From NCBI RefSeq assembly GCF_000262465.1, contig NZ_CM001489.1:2166597-2230596 (forward strand): DNA of 64,000 bases, given 5' to 3'. A program made the translations under genes and the position numbers. Below the pieces are notes generated by a model, which worked only from the letters and a program-made list of their open reading frames with translations, had not been told where the DNA came from and ran no database searches. This DNA comes from Frankia sp. QA3. Its GTDB lineage: Bacteria > Actinomycetota > Actinomycetes > Frankiales > Frankiaceae. Positions 26,392 through 34,575 of this stretch are shown here, in pieces (the stretch's first letter is position 1; every line of letters starts with the position of its first letter).

Positions 26392-27606
26392 TCAGGCCTG
26401 GCCGGCGAAGGCCTCTTCGCGGAGTTCCCGGACGGGATGGGGGCCTTCGGTCTGCAGTCGGTACTCGCGGCCGAACCGCTCCCGATGGATGTCGATGACC
26501 TCCTCGCTGGGGTTGCCGGCGGCGTTGACCCGCTTGAGGTTCTCCTGGAAGCGCTTGTGGGCGTCGCGCACGTACCCGGTGCCCAGGCTGGTCAGGTCCA
26601 CCTGGTCGGCGAGCACCTCGCGCACGTACTGCTTGTTCGGCTCCAGTAGGACGGGCTCCGGCAGCGCCGCCGGCAGCACCTCGAGGGGATCGCGGCCGTC
26701 GTAGCGGCGCATCAGGTCGGCCGCGATGCGTAGTTGCTCGATCTCCATGGCGAGATGCAGCTCCCAGATCCGGCGGATGCGGGGATCGCTCTCCTGCGCC
26801 TCGAACGAGTGGTACATGTAACATTCGTTGTATTCGTGCAGGAGGAGTTGTTCGAACCAGCTCTCGCCCGGGTCGAGCATCGATTCGTACTGGGTGACGT
26901 GTTCCTCCTCGACCATTCCGATCTCCGCGTAGAGCCCCCGCGCGACGGGTTCGAGATAGCGGTTCCCGATGTTCATGTAGAAGTTCATCGTCTGCTGTTC
27001 GGCCGCCGTGATCGTGAGCGCGTGCAGTCGGCTGAGCGGGTCGACCGTGTGCCGATCGTAGTGCTTGCGGATGTTGTCCGCCGGGTGGCGGTGCTCGACC
27101 CTGGTCGGTCGGCCCGGCATGACCTCGGTGAGCCGCGCCACCACGTCCTCGGCCTGCTTGCCCTCGATCAGCTCGTAGAGGTTCGCATACCGGTACAGAT
27201 GGTCGAAATCCTCCAGTAGCCCGAAATCGTAGGTCTGCCTCAGGTACGGGTCGGGCTCGCTGCGGGCCAGCCACGCGGTGAGGTCGACAGCCTCCTGCTC
27301 GTAGCCGAGGGTCACCTCGAGCGTCGACTCCTCGGCGGGGATCAGCCAGTTGACGACCTTCTGCTGCTGCTGTTCGATGCGACGGATCTCCGCCAGCGCG
27401 GCCTTCACCTCGGGCACATCGGTATGGCGGTTGAACTGGTGACTGAAGATCACCGCCTCCACCTCGATGCCGTTCATGGCGATCACCCGACAGCGGGTGT
27501 AGGGATCGACGGAGGCCTTGTCGTACGGCTCGACATTCAGCTCGGCCCAGTTTCGTACCTGTTCGTCGAGGTTGATGCCCTTTTCCGTAAGTGGGTTGAA
27601 ACTCAT
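26392..27606 (-). CDS. Ferritin-like protein of 404 residues, possibly di-iron
   Basis: ATG 27606 follows GGGAGGAAAC. Two helical halves are visible. The N-terminal half has EVEAVIFSHQF and ALAEIRRIEQQQQKVVNWL, with GYEQEAVDL around 101-109 and LEDFDHLYRY at 131-140. The C-terminal half has AAEQQTMNFY at 201-210, AEIGMVEEEHVTQYESM at 227-243, LHEYNECYMYHSFEAQE and LAMEIEQLRIA at 285-295. The EExH and ExxQ patterns look like di-iron ligands of a ferritin-like fold; that assignment is inference. It is the first gene of a two-gene unit, divergent from the adenylation-acyltransferase fusion. Confidence 0.72.
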   Translation of the reverse strand: MSFNPLTEKGINLDEQVRNWAELNVEPYDKASVDPYTRCRVIAMNGIEVEAVIFSHQFNRHTDVPEVKAALAEIRRIEQQQQKVVNWLIPAEESTLEVTLGYEQEAVDLTAWLARSEPDPYLRQTYDFGLLEDFDHLYRYANLYELIEGKQAEDVVARLTEVMPGRPTRVEHRHPADNIRKHYDRHTVDPLSRLHALTITAAEQQTMNFYMNIGNRYLEPVARGLYAEIGMVEEEHVTQYESMLDPGESWFEQLLLHEYNECYMYHSFEAQESDPRIRRIWELHLAMEIEQLRIAADLMRRYDGRDPLEVLPAALPEPVLLEPNKQYVREVLADQVDLTSLGTGYVRDAHKRFQENLKRVNAAGNPSEEVIDIHRERFGREYRLQTEGPHPVRELREEAFAGQA

Positions 27607-27748
27607 GTTTCCTCCCAGGGGTCGCTGGCATTCACCGGACGCGCCGCGCCCTACCCCGTCGCCCTCGAACAACACGTCGGGATCCGGGACGGCACACCAG
27701 ACGTGACACTTCGACCACAGAGGGCATAAGCGTAGCGACCCGAACACC

Positions 27749-27767
27749 TTAGGGTAACCTGCCTTTA
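27749..27767. promoter_or_regulatory. DtxR/IdeR-like iron box between divergent genes
   Basis: TTAGGGTAACCTGCCTTTA matches the 19-bp consensus TTAGGTTAGGCTAACCTAA at 12 positions as written and 13 on the complement. It sits 17 bp before the fusion-gene start and about 140 bp before the ferritin-like start. In actinobacteria such boxes bind Fe(II)-loaded IdeR/DtxR and repress iron uptake genes. It is imperfect, so binding is a prediction. Confidence 0.5.
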
Positions 27768-27783
27768 CTTGTACATTGTCCTG

Positions 27784-30672
27784 GTGACCAGCACAGTCCC
27801 GCCCTTCCTCGGCCCGACCGTGCCCCTCGCCGACGTGCCCCTCGCCGACGGGTTCCTCCCCGACGGGTCCAGAGCCCGCGGGCTCCGAGCCGGCGGATTG
27901 CGAGCCGGCGGATTGCGAGCCGTGGGGTTCCTCGTCGAAGGCCTCGAGCGGCACGGTGACCGCACGGCCGTCGTCACGGCCGAGGGTCGGCTGTCCTACG
28001 CCGAGCTCGCGGACCGCGTCGACACCGCCGCCCGCAGCCTCGGCCCCGGGCGGCGCCTGGTGCTCCTCGCGGCGGTCACCACGGTCGACGTGCTCGTCTC
28101 GTACCTGGCGGCACTGTCCGCCGGGCACGTGGTGCTGCTGGTGCCGGGCGACCATCCCGAGGCGACCGAAGCCCTGATCGCAGCCTACGATCCGGACGTA
28201 GTGGTCCGCCCGGACGGCGCACGGACACGAGTCGAGCAGCGTCGCGAGGGCTCGGGGCACGACCTTCACCCGGACCTCGCGCTGCTGCTGAGTACCTCGG
28301 GCTCGACGGGCTCGCCGAAGCTGGTCCGGCTGTCGTACGCGAACCTGCAGGCCAACGCGGAGTCGATCGCCGAGTACCTGGGCCTGCGCCCCGACGACCG
28401 CGCGGCGACGACCCTGCCCCTGTACTACTGCTACGGGCTGTCGGTCGTGCACAGCCACCTGCTGCGCGGGGCCGGGCTGATCATGACGTCGCTGTCGGTC
28501 GTGGACGCCTGCTTCTGGGACCTGTTCCGGGACGCGCGGGGCACCTCGCTCGCCGGCGTCCCCTACACGTTCGACCTGCTGGACCGGATCGGTTTCGACC
28601 AGATGTCGCTGCCGCACCTGCGCTACGTCACGCAGGCCGGGGGCCGGCTGGCGCCGGCGCGGGTGGCCCGCTACGCCGAGCTCGGGCGCCGCCGCGGCTG
28701 GGACCTCGTGGTGATGTACGGCCAGACCGAGGCAACGGCGCGGATGGCCTACCTGCCGGCGCACCTCGCCGCGACCCATCCCCACACCATCGGGATCCCG
28801 ATCCCCGGCGGCTCCTTCCGGCTCGAGCCCCTGGCCGACGACAACCCGGCCGCCCAGGACACCCAGGTCTACGAGGTCACCGAAGGCGGGGACGGCGAAG
28901 GCGGGGACGGCGAAGGCGGGGACGGCGAAGGCGGGGACGGCGAAGGCGGGGACGGCGAAGGCGGGGCCGCGGGCATCCGGGGCGGCGAGGACGTGGGTGA
29001 GCTCGTGTACCGCGGGCCCAACGTCATGATGGGCTACGCGCGCACGCCCGCGGACCTCGCCCTCGGCGCGACGCTCGACGAGCTGCGCACCGGTGACCTC
29101 GCGCGTCGCACCGACGACGGCCTGTACGAGATCGTCGGCCGGCGCACCCGGTTCGCCAAGCTCTTCGGGATCCGCATCGACCTCCAGCACGTCGAGGACA
29201 CTCTCGCCGGCCAGGGGCTGCGTGCCGGCTGCGCGGCTGGCGACGACGCCCTCGACGTGATGATCGAGGGCGACGTGATGATCGACGACGTGATGATCGG
29301 CGGCGACGGGGACACCGCCCCGATCCGCACGCTGGTCGCACGGGCCTGCCGGCTGCCGGAGAACGCCGTGCGCGTGCACCGTCTGGCCGCCCTGCCCCGT
29401 CTGGCCACCGGCAAGCCAGACCTGGTCGCGCTGCGCCAGCTCGCCCGCGACGTCCGCCCGGCGCCCCCGTCCCCGTCCCCGTCCGGTCGCACCGGCCGAG
29501 GCGGGCCGGCGGGCGGGCCGGTCGACGTCCGCCGGTTGTTCGCCGAGCTGCTGCACCGCGACGACGTCACCGACGACAGCACCTTCGTGAGCCTGGGGGG
29601 TGACTCGCTGTCGTACGTGGAACTGTCGCTGCGGCTGGAGGACGCCCTCGGTCACCTGCCGCCCGGCTGGCACACCACGCCCCTGCGGGACCTCAGGCCG
29701 CGCGCGCAGCCGCGACGACGCGGGGCCACCGGCTCGATCGAGACCAGCGTGCTGCTGCGCGCGGTGGCGATCGTGCTGATCGTCGGGACGCACGCCAACA
29801 CCTTCGACGCGGTCGGCGGCATCCTCGGGGGTGCCCATCTGCTCATCGCCGTCGCCGGCTTCAACGTCGCCCGTTTCCACCTGACCGCGGCGCCGCGACG
29901 CGAGCGGGTGCGCGGGCTGCTGCGCAGCGTCGCGTACATCGCGGTGCCGAGCATCCTGTTCATCACCGCGCTCGTGCTCGCCATGGACGAACACGGCCTG
30001 GCCAACATCGTGCTGCTCAACAGCGTGTTCGGGCCGGACCTCGCGGGCCCGCCCTGGGAGTTCTGGTTCGTCGAGGCCCTGGTCCAGATCCTGCTGGTCC
30101 TCACGGCTCTGCTCAGCGTCCCCGCGTTCGACCGCTGGCAGCGGCGCCGGCCGTTCGCCGTCGCCGTCGCGGTCCTCGCCGTCGGCCTGCTCACCCGGTT
30201 CGACGTCGTGGCCCTGCCGCCGGGCCCGCGTCACACCCAGACATCGGTCGCGGTGCTCTGGCTGTTCGCGCTGGGATGGGCCACCGCCGCGGCGACCACG
30301 GTCCGCCAGCGGCTGGTCGTGACGGCGGCGGCGGCGCTGAGCATCCCGGGGTTCTTCGCCGACGCGCGCCGGGAGCACGTGGTGCTCGGCGGCGTGCTCC
30401 TGCTGATCTGGACCGCGACCCTGCGCTGCCCCCGCCCGCTGCGCCGGCTGGCGGGCACGCTGGCCGCCAGCTCGCTCTACATCTACCTCACCCACTGGCA
30501 GGTGTTCCCCCACCTGCAGAACGACCATCCGGTGCTGGCACTGCTGGCCTCGCTCGCCGTCGGCGTGGCCGCGGGGAAGGTCTCGTTCCACGCCATGGGC
30601 CTGCTCGGCAGATGGCGCCCGCGAGATGTGCCGCTCGTCACATCCTCAAGCTCTAAGGTAAGCATGAGTTAA
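27784..30672 (+). CDS. Adenylation - carrier protein - membrane acyltransferase fusion
   Basis: Taking GTG 27784, the chain is 962 residues. About 45-545 is an AMP-binding (adenylation) domain: STSGSTGSPK near 169-178, YGQTE near 312, TGDLA near 435 and the catalytic-Lys segment ATGKPDL near 540. Next is a carrier domain with the phosphopantetheine site LGGDSLSYVEL (Ser about 608). From about 653 to 945 there are about ten hydrophobic helices beginning LLRAVAIVLIVGTHANTF, the R...H pattern of Acyltransferase_3/OafA enzymes. It would activate a carboxylic or amino acid, load it on the carrier, and transfer it at the membrane. A 15-bp minisatellite lies within the adenylation domain. TTG 27769 is another possible start; no strong ribosome site is seen. 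Confidence 0.82.
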   Translation: MTSTVPPFLGPTVPLADVPLADGFLPDGSRARGLRAGGLRAGGLRAVGFLVEGLERHGDRTAVVTAEGRLSYAELADRVDTAARSLGPGRRLVLLAAVTTVDVLVSYLAALSAGHVVLLVPGDHPEATEALIAAYDPDVVVRPDGARTRVEQRREGSGHDLHPDLALLLSTSGSTGSPKLVRLSYANLQANAESIAEYLGLRPDDRAATTLPLYYCYGLSVVHSHLLRGAGLIMTSLSVVDACFWDLFRDARGTSLAGVPYTFDLLDRIGFDQMSLPHLRYVTQAGGRLAPARVARYAELGRRRGWDLVVMYGQTEATARMAYLPAHLAATHPHTIGIPIPGGSFRLEPLADDNPAAQDTQVYEVTEGGDGEGGDGEGGDGEGGDGEGGDGEGGAAGIRGGEDVGELVYRGPNVMMGYARTPADLALGATLDELRTGDLARRTDDGLYEIVGRRTRFAKLFGIRIDLQHVEDTLAGQGLRAGCAAGDDALDVMIEGDVMIDDVMIGGDGDTAPIRTLVARACRLPENAVRVHRLAALPRLATGKPDLVALRQLARDVRPAPPSPSPSGRTGRGGPAGGPVDVRRLFAELLHRDDVTDDSTFVSLGGDSLSYVELSLRLEDALGHLPPGWHTTPLRDLRPRAQPRRRGATGSIETSVLLRAVAIVLIVGTHANTFDAVGGILGGAHLLIAVAGFNVARFHLTAAPRRERVRGLLRSVAYIAVPSILFITALVLAMDEHGLANIVLLNSVFGPDLAGPPWEFWFVEALVQILLVLTALLSVPAFDRWQRRRPFAVAVAVLAVGLLTRFDVVALPPGPRHTQTSVAVLWLFALGWATAAATTVRQRLVVTAAAALSIPGFFADARREHVVLGGVLLLIWTATLRCPRPLRRLAGTLAASSLYIYLTHWQVFPHLQNDHPVLALLASLAVGVAAGKVSFHAMGLLGRWRPRDVPLVTSSSSKVSMS
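28881..28966 (+). repeat. 15-bp in-frame minisatellite inside the adenylation domain
   Basis: Five full copies plus a partial of CGAAGGCGGGGACGG encode repeated EGGDG between the substrate-pocket part and the GELVYRG motif of the adenylation domain. It forms an acidic flexible insertion that would not break the frame when copy number changes. Confidence 0.92.
30654..30672. promoter_or_regulatory. DtxR/IdeR-like iron box upstream of the iron ABC operon
   Basis: TAAGGTAAGCATGAGTTAA matches 12 of 19 positions of the IdeR consensus, and the wider sequence AAGGTAA...TTAACTT is an imperfect inverted repeat with six of seven arm positions paired. It overlaps the stop of the fusion gene and lies 123 bp before the start of the solute-binding protein gene. 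Confidence 0.45.
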
Positions 30673-30794
30673 CTTCTACCTCGGCTAGGAGTTCGGGACC
30701 GATCGGACGGATCTGTCCAGGTAGCGGGGGGTGCGAGGGTGACGGTCGCGCCGCCGAACGTGAGAGGTACCAGTTGCCCAGGTGGAGGATTTCG

Positions 30795-31808
30795 TTGGGT
30801 TCGATAGGAAGAGCCTTCGTCGTGCTGGCGACGGCGGCCTGCCTGGTCGGTCTGACCGCGTGCGGCTCGGGTAACGACGGCACGACGCTCACGCTCTACA
30901 ACGCCCAGCACCAGGACCTGATGCGGACCATGGTGGACGCGTTCACCAAGCAGACCGGCATCAAGGTCGAGCTGCGCCGCGGCGGCGACCCCGAGCTCGC
31001 GAACCAGATCGTCCAGGAGGGCGACAACTCGCCGGCGGACGTCTTCGTCACCGAGAACTCCCCGGCCATGACGCTCGTCGACCGCGCCGGCGGCTTCCGG
31101 CACCTCGACCAGGCCACCCTCGACCAGGTGCCCGACCAGTACGTCCCGGGCACCGGCAACTGGGTCGGCTTCGCGGCCCGGTCGACGGTGTTCATCCACA
31201 ACCGCGGGAAGGTCACCAAGGACGAGCTGCCCGCGTCGATCATGGATCTGGCGGGACCGGAGTGGAAGGGCAAGGTCGGCGTCGCCGCGGCCGGAGCGGA
31301 CTTCCAGGCCATCGTCAGCGCCGTACTCGCGGTGAAGGGCGAGGACGCCACCGCCACGTGGCTCGCCGGGCTGAAGCGCAACGCGAAGATCTACGCCAAC
31401 AACATCGCCGCGATGCGCGCCGTGAACGCCGGCGAGGTCCCCGCCGCGGTGATCTACCACTACTACTGGTACCAGGACCAGGCGGAGTCGGGCGAGGACA
31501 GCCGCAACGTCGACCTGCACTTCTTCGGCCACCGGGACCCGGGCGCGTTCGTCAGCGTCTCCGGGGCCGGCGTGCTCGCGGCCAGCGACCATCCGACCGA
31601 GGCACAGCGGCTGGTCAACTTCCTCACCAGCGAGGCTGGGCAGAAGACGCTGGTCGACAGCGGCGCCCTGGAGTACGCCGTGTCGGCCAAGGTCCCCACG
31701 AACCCCGCGCTGACCCCGCTGGCGAAACTCGATCCGCCCGCCATCGACGTCTCCACCCTGAACGGGCCGAAGGTCGTCGAGCTGATGCAAGAGGCGGACC
31801 TGCTCTGA
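30795..31808 (+). CDS. fbpA: Iron(III) ABC transporter, substrate-binding lipoprotein
   Basis: A TTG at 30795 lies 6 nt after GGTGGAGG, the best start. The 337-residue protein opens with a lipoprotein signal ending LVGLTACGS (lipobox Cys). The mature part has LTLYNAQHQDLMRTMVDAFT and later YANNIAAMRAVNAGEVPAAV with the paired tyrosines YHYYWY that in FbpA-type proteins bind ferric iron, and VSVSGAGVLAASDHP. Length and order match class-3 ferric-binding proteins. It heads an operon with permease and ATPase. A thiamine or other substrate is less likely given the paired tyrosines. Confidence 0.9.
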   Translation: MGSIGRAFVVLATAACLVGLTACGSGNDGTTLTLYNAQHQDLMRTMVDAFTKQTGIKVELRRGGDPELANQIVQEGDNSPADVFVTENSPAMTLVDRAGGFRHLDQATLDQVPDQYVPGTGNWVGFAARSTVFIHNRGKVTKDELPASIMDLAGPEWKGKVGVAAAGADFQAIVSAVLAVKGEDATATWLAGLKRNAKIYANNIAAMRAVNAGEVPAAVIYHYYWYQDQAESGEDSRNVDLHFFGHRDPGAFVSVSGAGVLAASDHPTEAQRLVNFLTSEAGQKTLVDSGALEYAVSAKVPTNPALTPLAKLDPPAIDVSTLNGPKVVELMQEADLL

Positions 31809-31867
31809 ACACCGCGCCCGCGCCCGCGCCGCCACCGACGACGACGACGGCGGCGGCGGCGGCAGCG

Positions 31868-33400
31868 GTGCGGCGGGCGGGCAGCCGCCCGGGGTATCCG
31901 CGTCCCCTGCTGCTGGCCTGCGTGCTCGTCGCGCTACTCGCCGCCGTCCCGCTGTTCTTCGTCATCGGGTACACGATCAGCACCGGCTGGACGGAGGCCC
32001 GCCGGCTGCTGATCCGGCCCCGGGTCGGCGAGCTGCTGGTCAACACCACCGAGCTCGTGATCGGCGGGATGGCGGCCAGCGCCGTGCTCGGCACGGCCGC
32101 CGCCTGGCTGGTGGAACGGACGGACCTGCCGGGACGGCGGGTCTGGCACGTGCTGCTCGCCGCCCCGCTGGCCCTGCCGGCGTTCGTCGTCAGCTACGGC
32201 TGGGTCTCGCTGACCTCGGCCGTCGAGGGCTACCGGGGGGCCCTGCTGATCGTCACCCTCGCCTACTACCCGCTGGTCTACCTCCCTGTCGGCGCGACGC
32301 TGCGGGGGCTGGACCCGGCGCTGGAGGAGTCCGCCCGCTCCCTCGGGCTCGGCCCGTGGCGGACGTTCGCCCGCGTCGTGCTCCCCCAGCTGCGCCCGGC
32401 CGTCCTCGGCGGGTCCCTGCTGGTCGGCCTGCACCTGCTCGCCGAGTTCGGCGCCCTGCAGATGCTGCGCTTCCCCACCTTCACCACGGCCATCTACGAC
32501 CAGTACCTGTCGTCGTTCAACAGCCCGGCGGCGAACATGCTCGCCGTCGTGCTGGTGCTGTACTGCGGGGTCCTGGTCGTCACCGAACTGGGCCTGCGCG
32601 GCCGGCACCGCTACGCCCGGCTCGGCTCGGGCGCCAGCCGCACCGCGCAGCCCGCCCGGCTGGGCTGGTTCGCCGCCCCCGCCCTCGCCGGGCTCGGCGC
32701 GGTCGTGGTCCTGGCGCTCGGCGTGCCGCTGGTCAACCTCGTGCGCTGGCTGGTGGTCGGCGCCTCCACCGCCTTCCCCGCCGCCGACCTGGCCACCGCC
32801 ACCGCGACCGCGGCCGGGCTCGGCCTCGCCGGCGCGCTGTGCGCCGTCCTGCTGGCGCTCCCGGTGGCCTGGCTCGCGGTACGCCACCCGGGCCGGATCG
32901 GGATGCTGATCGAACGCAGCACCTTCACGGCCAACGCACTGCCGGGCATCGTGGTGGCGCTCGCCCTGGTCACGGTCTCGTTGGAGATCGTGCCGGCGGT
33001 GTATCAGACCACCACCCTGCTGATCGTCGCATACGCGATCATGTTCCTGCCGCGGGCCACGGTCGCGGTGCGCAACGCGATCGCGCAGGCGCCGCCCGTC
33101 CTGGACGACGTCGCGCACTCGCTCGGCATCCGCCCGGTGCAGGCCTGGCGGCGGGTCACCCTGCCGCTGATCGCCCCCGGCGTCGGTGCCGGCGCCATCC
33201 TGGTGTTCCTCGCCGTGGTCACCGAGCTCACCGCGACCCTGCTGCTCTCGCCTACCGGCACCGAGACGCTGGCGACCGAGTTCTGGAGCAACGTCCGCGA
33301 CGTCGACTACGGCGCGGCCGCCCCCTACGCCGGCCTGATGGTGCTGCTGTCGGCCCCGGCGACCTTCCTGCTCACCCGTTCCGCCCGGAGAGGTTCATGA
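31868..33400 (+). CDS. fbpB: Iron(III) ABC transporter, fused two-module permease
   Basis: From GTG 31868 the protein is 510 residues with about twelve hydrophobic segments in two homologous halves. Each half carries the EAA loop: DPALEESARSLGLGPWRTFA and PPVLDDVAHSLGIRPVQAWR, which contact the ATPase. This is the FbpB/SfuB architecture. The frame has no ATG; a CTG overlapping the upstream stop (31805) is an alternative start, so the first 20 residues are uncertain. The stop overlaps the ATPase ATG by 4 bp. Confidence 0.88.
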   Translation: MRRAGSRPGYPRPLLLACVLVALLAAVPLFFVIGYTISTGWTEARRLLIRPRVGELLVNTTELVIGGMAASAVLGTAAAWLVERTDLPGRRVWHVLLAAPLALPAFVVSYGWVSLTSAVEGYRGALLIVTLAYYPLVYLPVGATLRGLDPALEESARSLGLGPWRTFARVVLPQLRPAVLGGSLLVGLHLLAEFGALQMLRFPTFTTAIYDQYLSSFNSPAANMLAVVLVLYCGVLVVTELGLRGRHRYARLGSGASRTAQPARLGWFAAPALAGLGAVVVLALGVPLVNLVRWLVVGASTAFPAADLATATATAAGLGLAGALCAVLLALPVAWLAVRHPGRIGMLIERSTFTANALPGIVVALALVTVSLEIVPAVYQTTTLLIVAYAIMFLPRATVAVRNAIAQAPPVLDDVAHSLGIRPVQAWRRVTLPLIAPGVGAGAILVFLAVVTELTATLLLSPTGTETLATEFWSNVRDVDYGAAAPYAGLMVLLSAPATFLLTRSARRGS

Positions 33401-34503
33401 CCGCGCTGACCGTGACCGGAGTGGCCAAGCGGTTCGGCACCACGGCCGCGCTCGTCGCAGTGGACCTGCATGTGCCCGACGGGAGCGTGACGGCGGTGCT
33501 GGGACCGTCCGGCTGCGGCAAGACCACCCTGCTGCGGCTGGTGGCGGGGTTTGGCGACCCCGACGGCGGGACCATCGACTTCGGCCCCGAGCGGGTCTTC
33601 GGCCCTGGCCGCAGCCTCCCCGCCCAACGGCGCCGCGTCGGGTACGTCCCGCAGGAGGGCGCCCTGTTCCCCCACGTCGACGTCGCGGCCAACATCGGCT
33701 TCGGCCTGCCGCGCGCCGAGCGCCGCAGCGCCCGACGGGCCGGCGAGCTGCTGGAGCTCGTCGGGCTGGACGCGGGCCTGGCCCACCGCTTCCCCCACCA
33801 GCTCTCCGGCGGCCAGCAGCAGCGGGTGGCGCTGGCGCGGGCGCTGGCCCCGCGGCCGTCCCTGGTGCTGCTCGACGAGCCGTTCTCCTCCCTGGACGCC
33901 GCCCTGCGCCTCGGCACCGCCCGCGCCGTCGTCGACGCGCTGCGCGCGGGCGGGACCACCGCGCTGCTGGTCACGCACGACCAGAACGAGGCGCTGTCGC
34001 TCGCCGACCAGGTCGCGGTCATGTCCGCCGGGCGCATCGCCCAGGTCGGCGCCCCGCAGGACGTCTACGCCGCACCCGCCAACCCGACGGTGGCGGCCTT
34101 CGTCGGCGCCGCCGCGTTCGTGCCCGCCGTGGTCACCGCGTGCACCGCCGCCTGCGACCTCGGCGAGCTCACCGTCCCGCCGGGGTCCCCCCAGGGCGAG
34201 GCCCGCCTGCTCGTGCGTCCGGAGCAGATCAGGCTCCTCCCCCCGGCGGACGGCGACCCCGACCACGACGGGACGACCGACCACGACGGGACAGCCGACC
34301 ACGACAGGACGACCGACCACGACGGGGTGGGCGGGCGGGTGGTCGAGGTGCGGTACTTCGGCCACGACGCCACCGTGGAGCTTCGGCTCGACCGGTCCGG
34401 CCTCGCCGTGACCGCGCGGGTTTCGGGCGACAGCCTCCCTCGCCCGGGTGCCCGGGTGCGGCTGTCGGTGGCCGGGCCCGTCACGGCCTTCCCCCCGGGC
34501 TGA
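33397..34503 (+). CDS. fbpC: Iron(III) ABC transporter, ATP-binding subunit
   Basis: The 368-residue ATPase has Walker A GPSGCGKTT at 36-44, signature LSGGQQQR, Walker B LVLLDEP and H-loop VTHDQNEA. The C-terminal regulatory region (LLVRPEQIRLLPP ... GRVVEVRYFGHDATVELRL) is TOBE-like, interrupted by an acidic/His DHDGTT repeat tract encoded by an 18-bp minisatellite. It overlaps the permease stop (ATGA), so translation is coupled. It completes the FbpABC operon. Confidence 0.92.
   Translation: MTALTVTGVAKRFGTTAALVAVDLHVPDGSVTAVLGPSGCGKTTLLRLVAGFGDPDGGTIDFGPERVFGPGRSLPAQRRRVGYVPQEGALFPHVDVAANIGFGLPRAERRSARRAGELLELVGLDAGLAHRFPHQLSGGQQQRVALARALAPRPSLVLLDEPFSSLDAALRLGTARAVVDALRAGGTTALLVTHDQNEALSLADQVAVMSAGRIAQVGAPQDVYAAPANPTVAAFVGAAAFVPAVVTACTAACDLGELTVPPGSPQGEARLLVRPEQIRLLPPADGDPDHDGTTDHDGTADHDRTTDHDGVGGRVVEVRYFGHDATVELRLDRSGLAVTARVSGDSLPRPGARVRLSVAGPVTAFPPG
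34261..34328 (+). repeat. 18-bp minisatellite in the ATPase regulatory domain
   Basis: Unit GACCACGACGGGACGACC occurs three times with small changes plus a partial copy, encoding DHDGTT-type repeats. The Asp/His tract could bind metal; that is speculative. It is in frame. Confidence 0.9.
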
Positions 34504-34507
34504 GCGC

Positions 34508-34529
34508 CGGCGCGGCCCTCCCCGCGCCG
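34508..34529 (+). terminator. Hairpin just after the iron ABC operon
   Basis: Perfect 8-bp arms CGGCGCGG and CCGCGCCG enclose the loop CCCTCC, 5 bp after the fbpC stop. There is no T-run, as usual in high-GC actinobacteria. It also faces the convergent 811-residue gene. Confidence 0.5.
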
Positions 34530-34575
34530 ACTCTTCGGCTGCCGATCAAGAAGTCCGCAGAACTCCGCGGCAGGA

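Noticed and set aside
26392..30591. A 1399-codon open frame on the minus strand continuing upstream of the ferritin-like gene
   Set aside because: The upstream two thirds are the antisense of the adenylation-acyltransferase gene; composition is Arg/Gln/Gly-rich with no domain, an effect of high GC. The real start at 27606 has a good ribosome binding site.
31262..33400. Longer start for the iron permease within the binding-protein gene
   Set aside because: The extra part is antiparallel in composition to the real lipoprotein reading and overlaps it by more than 500 bp; GTG 31868 is more reasonable.
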